Assembly (NCBI GenBank): GCA_023014365.1
Contig: JAEBUN010000002.1
Span: 1,798,001 to 1,862,000 of the forward strand
DNA length: 64,000 bases
DNA from: Lepiota brunneoincarnata
Taxonomy: Eukaryota > Basidiomycota > Agaricomycetes > Agaricales > Agaricaceae
Direction of reading: 5' to 3'
Below are positions 35,771 through 46,678 of the stretch, one piece after another. Positions within the stretch are counted from its first letter, which is position 1, and each line of letters begins with the position of its first letter. The translations under genes and the position numbers were made by a program. Under the pieces are notes generated by a model. The model worked only from the letters and a program-made list of their open reading frames with translations. It did not search any database and was not told where the DNA came from.

Positions 35771-36509
35771 TCAGAACACAAGTTTAGTGTCTAGCTTTTC
35801 TACTTCACGGTAGCATTCCTGGTATAGTTCGAGGTACTCTCCGTCTTTCCCTTCTATCGTCTCCCCATCCTTTGGTTTCGTCTTTCGCTTTTGATTCGGG
35901 CAGATCATGACACAACTCGTCGGTCGTTTCGTCGAGCTAACGTGGCCGAGTTCCTCTTTAGAGGGGACGAATACGTAGGGTATCCGTGCTTCTTCACTAA
36001 GAACTGGGAGGTGGGAGATGATGTCGATGGGATTGATGTCCGCGGCCAGCACGAGCAAGCTATTTCGTTTCACTCAGTATCCCAAATTGAAGGGGCATGA
36101 ACCTTGGGGTGACACACCCTTTCTCGCCCTTGCGGATTCCCTTTACAACTTCCTTGACTCCACGTTTGACCTGTCGTGCTTTCGATCCTGTATAGGTGTG
36201 AGCAAAGGAAGCGGGATATGCATGACTATGACGCGCCTTTCTTGACAACTTTGTGAATCTTCTTTAGCAGTTTCTTTTGCGCAAGTGGTCGTGCGATGGG
36301 GGATAGCGCCTCCAAGGATATTGACAGCGACTCTTTCTCCTTGGGTTTCTTGGGCGACTGAGCAAAGATTAGCAACCAGCGAAGGCCTGAGATGGGGATA
36401 CACATACGAGGACCCCTGCACTTGCCATCTCAACGTCCTCAACGTCTGGAATGGCCTCGACGGCCTCCCTTTTCTTTCTTTCTTTCTTTTCTGACTTATC
36501 CTTTCCCAT
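35771..36509 (-). CDS. NHP2: H/ACA snoRNP protein Nhp2 (L7Ae family)
   Basis: Core protein of H/ACA small nucleolar RNPs, which guide pseudouridylation and rRNA processing. The N-terminus is lysine-rich (MGKDKSEKKERKKREAVEAI), start at 36509. Exon 2 holds LSISLAALSPIARPLAQKKL. The next exon begins the L7Ae fold with RQVKRGVKEVVKGIRKGEKG, the K-turn-binding signature. The fold continues LLVLAADINPIDIISHLPVL, SEEARIPYVFVPSKEELG and STKRPTSCVMI. The C-terminus ends REVEKLDTKLVF at 35771. Length and order fit Nhp2 rather than Snu13 or Rpl8. It lies about 100 bases downstream of the BFR1 start and in the same direction. Confidence 0.95.
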
Positions 36510-36629
36510 AGTGTGCTCTAATATCGTCTCCGCGATGAGGTTAAAGCCAGGATAAATTTCGTGTGACACGACGGGGGCTTGTCTGTCACGCAATTCAGGT
36601 CACATAAGGTAGTAACTTGCTGTACACTT

Positions 36630-38025
36630 TCAATCAGTTGTGTCCTCAACGTAAAGCCCTTCCCTGTTCCTCAGTAAATTTAAAACCACCCAGTGCATCC
36701 CACGCATCTCCATGTCATACCACCAGTTGATGGCGATCGTTGTCTCCTTGGCCTGCTCAACGTAATGCCACCAACCAGCTGGGAGGTACAACGCTTCGCC
36801 GGGTCGCAGACAGACGTGAATAGGGGAGATGTCGGGTGGAAGGGCCCCTGCGAGGTCTGGGTCTACAATTGAAGACCATCTTACCGGGGACACATCGACT
36901 GAGGGAACAATTTCGGGAGGATTTGAAGGCGACGATTTCGAGAACCGTGCATGAGGATAGGATCGCTCTATAAAGTCATATATCACTGGTCGTTCCTCAA
37001 TATTACCGGGATTTACCTTTCAAACACCAGCCATCTGAAGGGGGCAGGAGAGTGAAACGCTTCTCTCCTCGCACAACTGTATAGATGTTTTCATACGGGT
37101 CTATGAAGAGCAGTCAACTTACGCTATTGCGGTACCATCCATCCCCATTGGTCGGACTCACCACTGTGAATGCTAGTGGTGCTTCTCCCGTCTCCAATCC
37201 ATAAATTAACAGCGTCTGGGCCGTGGCCTATGAAAGTGTCGGTATGTCCCCACATCCTGAGGAGCGGAGGCAATAGCCGTACTAACCGAGTGCTTCACTG
37301 CACCATGGTACTTCACTCGGCACGTCTTCCCTTAGCGGTTCATATTCCGACGGTGAGTCACTGCCGGTGAAATACTCTGACGAATAAAGGTTGCCATTCT
37401 GTGATTGCAAATAGTGTACGTTGGACGAGGAATCTATATGTTGATACATTTAGTTCTTTCGACGGCCGATTGTGGCACGAAATCACCGATACCTTGACTG
37501 GCCAGCTCTCGAAGAAGGGTCTGTATGGTCATCTTCTCGATAAGGGGTTCAACGAAGTAGAGCTGGCTGCCTGGCCCTGAAGTCACGGCATCTGCACGTC
37601 TGCAATTTCATTTTATTGGTACAAAGTCTGGTCCAGACAGGGAATGCTAAACCGACCCGTTGGGTGTGGTGGCAATGGAGATTTGACGGTCGCCCATCAT
37701 CTCTACGAGATGGTTATTTGACCATTTCTGTGTGGCAGGGATATTGAAGCCTGCGGCAAGATTACAATATCGGGCTTCGATGTGAGAATACCAGACATAC
37801 CCTTGATGATTACTGGTCGGGAGACATGGATCAGACGAGAAAATTCGAGGGCCGTTGGGAGATTATCTAGAATCTCGATATGAGATCCGTTGAGACCTTG
37901 ATGGCAGCGTCCCGTCAGTTATGCTAGAGAGCATTGTAGTGTAGCAGTGCTTATGTGCCTCTGTATTCTTCAGATATCCATTGAGCAAGCTGTTTCTTGA
38001 ACGCCCTTGTGTCTGGTCGTGCCAT
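36630..38025 (-). CDS. JmjC-domain 2-oxoglutarate oxygenase, JMJD7-like
   Basis: Fe(II)/2-oxoglutarate dioxygenase. JMJD7 relatives hydroxylate lysine in TRAFAC GTPases. It starts MARPDTRAFKKQLAQWISEE at 38025. The next exon is GSHIEILDNLPTALEFSRLI followed by VSRPVIIKG, typical of the cupin entry. The iron motif HxD is in TTSIHSD at an exon end (about 37170), followed by PYENIYTVVRGEKRFTLLPP. The last exon has VCLRPGEALYLPAGWWHYVE, with the distal iron His, then INWWYDMEMRGMHWVVLNLL, the JMJD7-like C-terminus, and the stop at 36630. The intron at 37897-37958 has no usable GT; it reads GC...AG and keeps phase. The gene is divergent from ELG1, sharing 142 bases. Confidence 0.9.
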
Positions 38026-38167
38026 GGGTGGGCTATAAAGGGTCGTGCATCACAACCCGTGACGCGTGAACGCGTCCAAGGCTTTACGCGCCTCTCTCAC
38101 CCACCAACACGATTGCGACACACACTCCACAGCCTACTATTGTTGCTGCGGTCTTTCCATCGCAACT
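38026..38167. promoter_or_regulatory. Divergent JMJD7/ELG1 promoter with tandem ACGCGT (MCB-like) boxes
   Basis: The 142-base region contains two ACGCGT hexamers at 38062-38067 and 38070-38075, spaced by two bases, and a related ACGCGC at 38086-38091. ACGCGT is the MluI cell-cycle box bound by MBF-type factors that drive G1/S genes in yeasts. A TATA-like CTATAAAG lies at 38033-38040. The link to ELG1, a replication gene, is inferred. Confidence 0.6.
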
Positions 38168-41115
38168 ATGCAAGATGGCAAGTCGCGGACCGTAACGTCC
38201 AAGGTAACCAAATCCGCAGTAGGCCTACCCCTTCTTTGTTCTTTAGCACACGTTGATGACTCATTGGCCTCAGAAAACCCAGAGGACGCTATTCGATATG
38301 TTCCCCAAGCAGCTGTCAAAGACATGCCTGGAAACGACAATTACACCACCATCCCCTGGCACAAGTAACCGTGAGGCAGAGGAGACTCGGTCCGCGATTA
38401 GAGAAGAGCGGCCTGTGACACCTACTTCTGAGTGTTCCTGTAGGTGGAAAGTGCAGCATTGTTGCTATACAGTACATCTCATCTGTTGGTTCCAGCGGAC
38501 CAACCTAATTTATTGTTGTCGACTCCAAAGCAGAATTTCATGAATATACCCAAGTTTCAGGACCAAAGTAGTATTCAGCAGACTCTCTCGGATCCCCTCT
38601 TCATAGATACCGAAATCGACATACTTCCAGCTGCCTTTTCAAGCTTCCCGAATTCCGAGGGAGCGACCAGAGATACCCCCATCGTCATAGACTCTTCTCC
38701 AATTAAACTTGTCATGGACGGACATGGGTGAAGATCCAGTTCCCAAGGCCAAGAGACCTATCCATCCTTTCTTTGCTCCGCGGACCAAAACACAGTTTTC
38801 GAACGACAGAACAACATTACGACACCACGCAAAAGCTTTAGACCCTCCCTACCCTAACCAGGAATCCCAACATGTTCGAGGATTTCAAACAGTGTATCCT
38901 TCCATACCCTGTCTCTTTGTCCATCAAGCAAGGACCCCATCGGCTGGAACTTTCCGACGGCGCCCGGAGGATCATCCCTCATTCCTGGATTTTCTATTTC
39001 CGCACGAACAAATTGAAGACCCTTACGACCACCAGCCCATCTTACCATCGCCTGACCCGAAAACTCATGTCTCATCCATCAATCAGACGCACATACGAGA
39101 TCATCCTGCAATCACACGGGCGGTTGATGCAACGGTCGGAAACCCTCCTTCACAATCATCAATACAGTTGTGGACGGAGACATGGCACCCCCGCTGTGCG
39201 AAAGAGGTATTGGGCAATGAACAATCCGCTATTTATTTGCGCAATTGGCTATATACACTCGCTCTGCAACTAGATCCCACGCCAAAGGAAGAGGAGGGGA
39301 GAAAGAAACGGAATAAAAAGACGAAAAAGAAACGACCACGGGTTGTTCGAGAAGTTGCGAGGAAGAAACCACGAAAGGACGGTATGGATGACTTTATAGT
39401 TGATGACGAGGAGGAGGAAGAATACGATGAGACGCCGAATTATGGACTCGATGACTTGATGCTTGAATCCCAGAGTTCGGGATTTGGGGATGAAACGATA
39501 CCTACGAGCTATGTTATCAGATGTTCCCGAGACCATCAATGCGCCGCTGCGCAACACGATACTCCTGACTGGCCCATCAGGATGTGGGAAAACAGCCGCT
39601 GTATCTGCTTGTGCGGAGGAACTGGGCTGGGAGGTTTTCGAAGTCTATCCGGGCATAGGAAGGCGCAACGGTGCGAATGTGGATGGCCTTGTGGGAGAGG
39701 TCGGGAAGAATCACCTCGTGAGGACAAAACCAAGCACCACTAAGCATCAGTCGCTCGTGGCGCTGTTAGCTAATGGTACGGGAGTACCAGAAGGCGATGC
39801 TGACTGTAGCAAGGGGTTACTTGAGGAGGAGCATGATGGAGAACCATCCTTTCGCCAGTCCTTGATCCTGTTGGAGGAAGTGGATGTGCTCTTCAGAGAT
39901 GATGTGAATTTTTGGCCAGCTGTGACAAACTTCATCAAGGACTGTCGACGACCGGTCATCTGCACTTGCAATGGTAAGTTTTCGGATCCCGTGGACAGAC
40001 TTGATCAGGATTGACACACTTTCGCCAGATGTTTCCCTTGTCCCTACAGATAGCTTACCCCTTCAGAGCATCTTGTATTTTAAACCCTGCGCTCCACCTG
40101 TTGCAACGTCCTATCTCCAGAGCCTGGCTTGCGCAGAGGGATATGTGGTTCCTCCCGAGTTTATTCGGGAAGTGTATACCGACACGTACAGATTGTCGGG
40201 CGCTGATGTCCCGGGCGACACAGATCCAACAACGGCACATCTGGAGCTTCCCGAGTTCGACTTGCGTAAGGCCATTCACAATCTCCAATTGTGGTGCATG
40301 ACGGGTGGCCGGTGGGAGTCCAAGAATAGAAGGGATTGGGAAACACACCCAGACGTTCTCGACGATTCGATGGAAGTGACATGGAGTTTCCCACCTGATG
40401 AATTACCTACCGAGCGAGAAGGTGGAATACCAGGCGTTGAGACGCAAGTGGAAAAGGAAAAGAGCATTTGGACCTTAGATTCTATCTGCCAGCAGGCAGA
40501 TATTGCGTCTTATTTGGATAGCTCGGTGTTATTGCCCTCGTGTCAACGCAGAGAGGTGAGTGCCCCTCTCTTTTTTTGTTTTTGTTTCTGTAGCTGAAGG
40601 GTGCGGGTTGATCGACATGGGCGGGTTCATAGGCGATAGTGTCTGGCCACTTGCAGGCATCCTCAGATGATGAGAACGGACATGTAATTCTATATGGCTC
40701 CCCCGCCAATTATGAAATCGCGATGCATGACTTTCATGATCGAGATATAGAGATGGCCTCAACCGCCATACGTCTTGCACGTGGAAGTGTGGCACCCGGA
40801 CTGGCACGAGGGCGGACGTCAATTGACGGAGATGGAGTGCATCTAAGATGGAAGCTGTTCCGGGCCCGCGTCGACTATCAGAGGCTAATCGGAGAGGGAC
40901 TGTGTGGAAGCGGTGTGATGGACGAGAAAGTGGGGGTTTGGTCCTGGGAAGGATGGTGGACGGAATATGTACCGTACGTGCGAGAGATGATGGAGGCAGG
41001 GGAGAGCGAGACAGGGCGGGTAACCAGGAACAGCCAGCGGAGGAGGAGGACGTGGGTGATGGGAAGGGAGAGGAGGAAGGTAATGGCAGCAACGGGATTT
41101 GAGATGACAGATTGA
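38168..41115 (+). CDS. ELG1: Elg1/ATAD5-type PCNA-unloading clamp loader subunit
   Basis: Large subunit of the alternative RFC complex that unloads (SUMO-)PCNA after replication. Exon 1 is [12 protein letters not shown]; after an intron the protein continues [12 protein letters not shown], a good PIP box (Q-x-x-L-F-x-x-F). A hydrophobic acidic motif TPIVIDSSP (about 38690) resembles a SUMO-interacting motif. A second block, [12 protein letters not shown], follows. The AAA+ region starts [20 protein letters not shown] and has Walker [21 protein letters not shown] (about 39570). It continues [36 protein letters not shown] and RPVICTCND. The C-terminal part ends [10 protein letters not shown] at 41115. 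A 46-nt intron (39475-39520) explains one frame change. Another, at 38726-38728, needs loss of one G and looks like an indel. Confidence 0.9.
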
Positions 41116-41224
41116 TCTTGTTTATTCGTCCAATATAACCTCTTTCGGCTCTTCCACGCGACTGAGCCATATTTGTCTTTCAAAACTTGCGAGAGATTCA
41201 CATCCTCTTCAGACAACCGTCTAT

Positions 41225-43194
41225 ATGCCTGACTCTGGCTCAAGCAGTCCCAGTGCGTCTCCCGTAGCCTCAACAAGGCTCCTCAGCGACCTCGTCTCCC
41301 TCAGGCACTCCCCGATTGCCCCTTTGGCCCCCCTCGAGTATCTGCAAAACCAGAGAAGAGGTTCTATCACAGATCCTTCTCTCCACGCTGTCTCCTCTTC
41401 TGGTCTCAAACCACCCTCTTCTTTCCGTGCAGACCACCACCACCACCACCACCATCACCACCACCACCACCACAGCAACAGCAACAGCAACAGCAGCAGT
41501 AACAACAACCCCGTCTCACCCTCATCTTCCATGCACAATGAGCACACCCCCAAATCCACACTTCCAGATCCCCGCCCACTTTCTCCCTACGTTTTCGGAG
41601 ATGCCAACATACACGCCCCCGAGAGCACCAGCCCCCACCTCCGCAATTTGCTTCGCTCGCCCTCCCTCGAACCACATCATCCCCACCGCCCATCTCCTGT
41701 CGATTCTCAAGATCCCCCGCGCTCGAAACAAGGTACGCCCTTCTTCCCCCCTTCCTTCCCTCTATTTCTCAAATCTGCCTCATGCTCTTTCCTTCCAGTT
41801 TTGTCTTCCAAAGATTCTCTCCAGAAACTCTACATTGACTCCGATAGGAATGGTCATGGCCGTCCCACCATACGTGACTCACTACCATTCGACTATAATA
41901 TGCGACGACATTCCATTGCTACCGGCCAGCACCCCCACCCCCACCCCATACTTCCTCCAGTAGCACATGGTATCAAGCGCAAAATGTCCGTAGATCGTGC
42001 CATCTTTGCTCCCGTCGGCGAGGAACCAGACTCCCAGCTGGTTGGGCCTGGCGTTCCGAGCGTCATGGAGGTAGATTCAGAGGGCCCTGCTCCCAAGCGA
42101 CGTGGCTCTGCCATTGACACTCAACGCATTGCACAACTCAGTCTGAACGACCGTCGAGGCTCGACAGACTCACGTACCCAACTCCCTTGGTGGAACAGCG
42201 AGAGACGGGACTCGACGTCATCTATGCTCTCCAATGTCTCCAGCGCGGGAGGCTACAGCTCGGGATTCACCGGCGGGGATTCACCACATGGCCGGCCACC
42301 AGCGAGCATTGCGGCTTTCTCGTGGCCCAATTCACAATCTAATGATCCGTCAAATTCTGGACAAAATGGAACGGACCCCAACACGCCAAACCTCCCCCGA
42401 CCCTTTGACCGCAGCCCTCCTGCAAACACGATCACTCCCTTGAATTACCTCCCCGATCGCCGAATGTCAGTCCCCGATACCCTGATCTCTCCCTCTGGCC
42501 CAGCAAAAGGCTTGCGGCCAAGGTCTCGACCCTCCTCGCGACAAGGCCAAGCTGGAGAATCAATCACTCGATCCAGCTCTGGTCAGGAGAACTTGAATAC
42601 GACTGGTTTACCACAAGCTTCTGGCAAGAAGGAGATAGGTGCAACACCTTACTCCCGCTCGCCTGAGTTGAGAGTGTCACACAAGCTCGCGGAGCGAAAA
42701 CGCCGGAAGGAGATGAAAGATCTCTTTGATGAATTGCGGGATCAGCTACCAGCAGATCGGGGGATGAAAGCCAGTAAATGGGAAATCCTGACCAAAGGTT
42801 TGGCGCGCATGCTTGCTTGGCACGAGCTAAAATGTTCATGTCTCATTCTTTAGCCATCGATTTTGTTATCCAGCTGAAACAATCAAATCAAGAGATGGTA
42901 AGGGAGATTGAACACCTCAGGCAGGAACTAGAAATTGCTCGAGGGGGTTCAGGGCCACTACCCTCTTTTCAGCCTGGAGCTCCTCCGCCCTCACACGTTG
43001 TCTACGGACAGGTTTCCCAGGTTCCGATCGTGTCTTCACAGGGGCCACCACCGCCACTCTTGCAGCCCCCTCTCCCAGGTCCAGGCCAGCTGCCTTTGCC
43101 GAGGTCATCCTCGACCCAGAATGCCTACCCCCATACCTCTAATCCACCAGCCCAGAACGGAGCTATGCATCGATCCGATGTCCCTCCTCCCTAA
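41225..43194 (+). CDS. bHLH transcription factor with poly-His tract
   Basis: Basic helix-loop-helix regulator; targets unknown. It starts [20 protein letters not shown] at 41225. An N-terminal run of 13 His is followed by Ser/Asn repeats (about 41433-41500). A long Ser/Pro-rich region carries several RRxS-type sites (RRHS, KRRGS, RRGS, RRDS, RRMS), which suggest PKA-like phosphorylation. The bHLH is near the end: basic region [20 protein letters not shown], with the E-x-x-R pattern for E-box recognition, then [21 protein letters not shown] short intron (about 42798-42852) separates this from helix 2 ([20 protein letters not shown]), which runs into a short leucine-type coiled coil. The tail is Pro-rich, ending MHRSDVPPP at 43194. 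Confidence 0.9.
41433..41500 (+). repeat. In-frame CAC/CAG trinucleotide repeat
   Basis: Near-perfect CAC repeats encode the poly-His run, followed by CAGCAA-type repeats read as Ser-Asn. Such tracts vary in length between strains. Confidence 0.85.
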
Positions 43195-43833
43195 GGGTGA
43201 TCACCCCACGCCGTTCTCCTTATCATGGTAACCATATACCGAGACACCATCTGTACCCAGTGACTACTTCTTTCTATTTTTTTTTGGTCCGTACTGTTCC
43301 TGTGGCGAAGAGGTTTCCATGTGAATTTTTTAACACGTCACTCGTTTCCCGTTTTCCTGTTCCCTTGTTGTTGAGAAGAAATTCGTAAAATTGATAACTC
43401 AGGACAGCGATCGAGGGGCAAGCATTGACCGTTTCCGGGGCCTGATATATATATATGTATTTGTAGATGCAACATTACTTTTTGTCGCAATGCATTGGCC
43501 TTAGAACTCATATCCTTGATGATACTTGTTTTTGTGTCTCATGGCTCTCATCGTGACGATGATAGGCACGAACCTTTCTTTGCTCATAGACACAATCTGT
43601 CGCAGTACAGGGGCAATTTAATCTGCCATTATCTCTGCTTTTGTGCGCCAGTGTGAATGCAAACAATTGCAAACAACACCTTGTCAAAGATTGGTCATTC
43701 GTAGCCAACCATACACCCTGTATTCCCCTCCACGCCAGACCAGCCGTTTCGCCAGATCCTACATTGACTTCCCAACCCCGTTCAAGTGTGAAACATACCG
43801 TATAACCCTCCTTCCACCAACACTACCACCGCA
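43195..43833. other. Intergenic, 3' of bHLH gene and TFIIF promoter
   Basis: About 640 bases with a short TA repeat (43447-43457) and T-rich stretches. No gene recognised. Confidence 0.5.
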
Positions 43834-45974
43834 ATGGCACCCAAAGCACATTCACTTGACACGCTCTTCCACCCGAAGAAGAATGCCAAAAAGCAACAAC
43901 AACAACTACAGCAACCACAACAACCTACGCAAGACCCCCAACCTGCCGCGACCCAAACCACCGCAACTAGACAAGGGGGAGGACGAAGAGTTCAAGCTTC
44001 CCGACTGGCCCTACCAGGAGTTTAGACTCCTTTCATCGACGCTGAATGGATGGAAGTACGATGTGATGAAGTTTGACTCGCGCAAGGTGGTGGATGTTTC
44101 GAGATGGGTGGCACCTGTAAAGCTCAACAGAAAAGATCTCAGGAGGGATGAGGCTACGACGGCGGGTGTGCCACAGGCTGCGGGACCCATGCTAGGTCCT
44201 GATGGCAAGCCTGTGATTGGAGCGGATGGGAAGGTGGTCATGATTGACCTTGAGGGAAAACCTATTCATTCGGCGGTGGATGGTGCTACGACGGCGGTGA
44301 AGGACAAGAACAAGGCGGCTGCGAACAAGAAGCGGTTTCAGAAAAAGACGAGGCAGGTGTTTTATGTCCCGGAAGAGGTGCGGCAGCTGAGGAAGGAGGA
44401 GCGGTACCCGTGGGTGTTGGAGGATTCGTCGCTTTCTAATAAGGAGCTATGGATTGGGCAGCTTGATGATGTTGGCAAAGCGGAAACACATGCGTTTTTC
44501 ATGCCGGCTGCCAATGACGTTTTCAAGTTTGTGCCTGCACACCGGTGGTACAAGTTCCAAAAGAAACTGAAACATAGCCTGCCCACGGACACTGCTCAAG
44601 TTGAGCAATTAGTACGTTTGGGAAAGATATATAGCTCTATTTTGGCTAATACTCTTTTTTTTTTTTTTTCAGTATACAACATCGCAGAAACGCGATCCTC
44701 AGGCATGGCTTGCCAGCAGGAATGGGAAAGGTCCCTCTGCTGCGACAGCTGCTATGTTTAAAGCGGAAGCCGAAGGCCGCACAATTACAATCGGAAATTC
44801 ACTCGTGCATGATGCCGGGCAGAGCTTGGGCCCTGGAGGTCGCAGACTGAGGACGGTCGATAGCGGCGTGGATCATCTGTTTGGCGATGACGAGGATGGT
44901 GATTCGCGGAGAAGGGAAAAAGAGCTTGGTGGAGAAGGGGATTTGGACGAACAAGTATACGAGGAAGATTTTGCGGATGACGATGAACACGCAGCCGCTG
45001 ATGAGAACGATGAAGAAGCGAAGGAAGTTGAGGTAATATACCTTATTTGTCCCAAAAGGGGATCGAGCTTGATATCGTCTGTAGGAACGCCTCAAACGAG
45101 AGTACAAAGCTGCGAACAAACACCGTGAAGCTGGTGTCGATGATGAGGAGGAGGCAGAAGATAATCCAGGGATGAGCAAGCAAGCGAAAGCTATGCAGAA
45201 ACTGATCCGCAATCGGGAAGGCAATGATGCCTACGAGACGGATGAGGAGAAAAATCCTTACGCCAGTTCGGTAGGCAAATGACTGCTTTATTTGAATAAT
45301 ACGCTCATCTCGTTTAGGAGGAGGAGGAGGAGGAAGAGCTACCTGTGTATACCGGACCCGCTGTTCAGCAGCAACCTCAACAGGTAGATGTGCGTTCCAA
45401 CTCGCAGACTCCCAAACCCGGAGATCCACCCCTATCTCCAAACGCAGACGCCAGCAACTCACGGGCGACATCACCCGTTGCTTCACCGAGTCTGGGTGGG
45501 CATTCTGTTGTTGCTAAACGAGCCACAAGTCCAAAGGCACCCAAACCAATAACACAGAATGCCAGCAGGAGCAGTAGCCCGCTTGGCAGCCGGACGACTA
45601 GTCCGGTTGGGGGCAGTCGTGCAACTAGCCCGGCGGCGAACGGGCAAAAGGTCAACAACAAGCGCAAAGCCGATGATTCGACGAATGTTACTTCTCCAGG
45701 TGCGAATGGCCAACCGAAGCCAAAGAAACGGCGAGAAGTGGCGCCTGTCACACCAGAGGAATTGCAGGCACTTTTGATCGATTGGTTGCAGAAGGCGCCC
45801 AACGCTACGACCAGGGACTGCATTCACCATTTCACACCCTATCTGACCGACCAGGCGAAGAAGATAGAATTCTCCAAAATCGTTAGGGAGGTTGCACAGC
45901 TGAAGGAAGGAGTCCTGGTGCTGCGTGCGAAGGCAGGATCAGCAGCTCCTTCACCGGCGCCAATGTCAAACTGA
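43834..45974 (+). CDS. TFG1: TFIIF alpha subunit (RAP74/Tfg1)
   Basis: General transcription factor partner of RNA polymerase II. I place the start at 43834 because MAPKAHSLDTLFHPKKNAKK resembles the N-terminus of fungal homologues. This frame passes into the main frame only if one G of GGGGG (43975-43979) is dropped. The alternative is an in-frame start at 43883 (MPKSNNNN). The dimerisation domain follows: WPYQEFRLLSSTLNGWKYDV, MKFDSRKVVDVSRWVAPVKL, then KRFQKKTRQVFYVPEEVRQL, ELWIGQLDDVGKAETHAFFM and FKFVPAHRWYKFQKKL. The charged middle is Asp/Glu-rich, with introns at about 44610-44670, 45032-45085 and 45269-45318. The C-terminal winged helix is TPEELQALLIDWLQKAPNAT through HFTPYLTDQAKKIEFSKIV; the stop is at 45974. 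Confidence 0.92.
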
Positions 45975-46678
45975 TGTGCCGATAACGACCTGATGATGAT
46001 GATGTTTGCTGTTGCGCGTTGCCCGGCGTCGTTTTGTCCCCATTTACATTGACAAATTGTAAGACGGGTTCGATGGCACCCTCATGGTGAAATGTTCGCG
46101 ATGAGTTATCTGAACTTCTACATCAGCTTTATAAATGGGATGGGAACGTTTGCACAACGGGTTACGCGATCCCGATGACACGGAAATGTTCATTGTGTCG
46201 ACTGCTGTCATAAATATAATCCGTTTTTCAACAATAGACGGAACTAAGGATCGGAGCGAATGTTCCGATTCGGTTCGGTCTACAATTATGAATTCGTCCA
46301 GGGCCATATGACAATGATTAGGCTGTTCTGCTCATGCCCTCTAGTCGCCCATGAACGTGGTTTGCGGAGTGATGGATGATGCTGGAATTTGGAATATCTT
46401 TGGGAGGACCGGGTCTCGGGCTAGAAGGTGATGATAAGTTATGTTGCGGACTACTGTTCTTGATGGCCGAGTCCGGAAGGTGCGGCTGACTCGGATCTAA
46501 TCTTAGATTTCCAACTTGCCATCCTGGGCTAATCATACAAAACCCGGACGCTACCATCCTCCCCGTCCCTTGCGTCCTCTTCTCCCTTACCCCCATCCCC
46601 CTTCCTTGGTCCTTCAACAGGCGCGTGCTTCCCACACGCTCAACACCCGCCCCCGACGCCAACCCTATCCTCTTCGCC
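45975..46678. other. Intergenic, chitin deacetylase promoter
   Basis: About 700 bases. The C-rich stretch just before 46679 fits a fungal core promoter or 5' UTR. Open frames on either strand show no family motif. Confidence 0.5.

Noticed and set aside
39463..39530. Apparent frameshift in ELG1 before Walker A
   Set aside because: A 46-nt GT-AG intron (39475-39520) fits in phase, so no indel is needed here.
40529..41170. 213-codon minus-strand open frame in ELG1
   Set aside because: Antisense shadow of the ELG1 C-terminus; Ser/Pro/Arg-rich without domain.
41316..41963. 215-codon plus-strand frame in the bHLH gene
   Set aside because: Alternative frame of the CAC/CAG repeat region; reads Thr/Ala/Pro low complexity.
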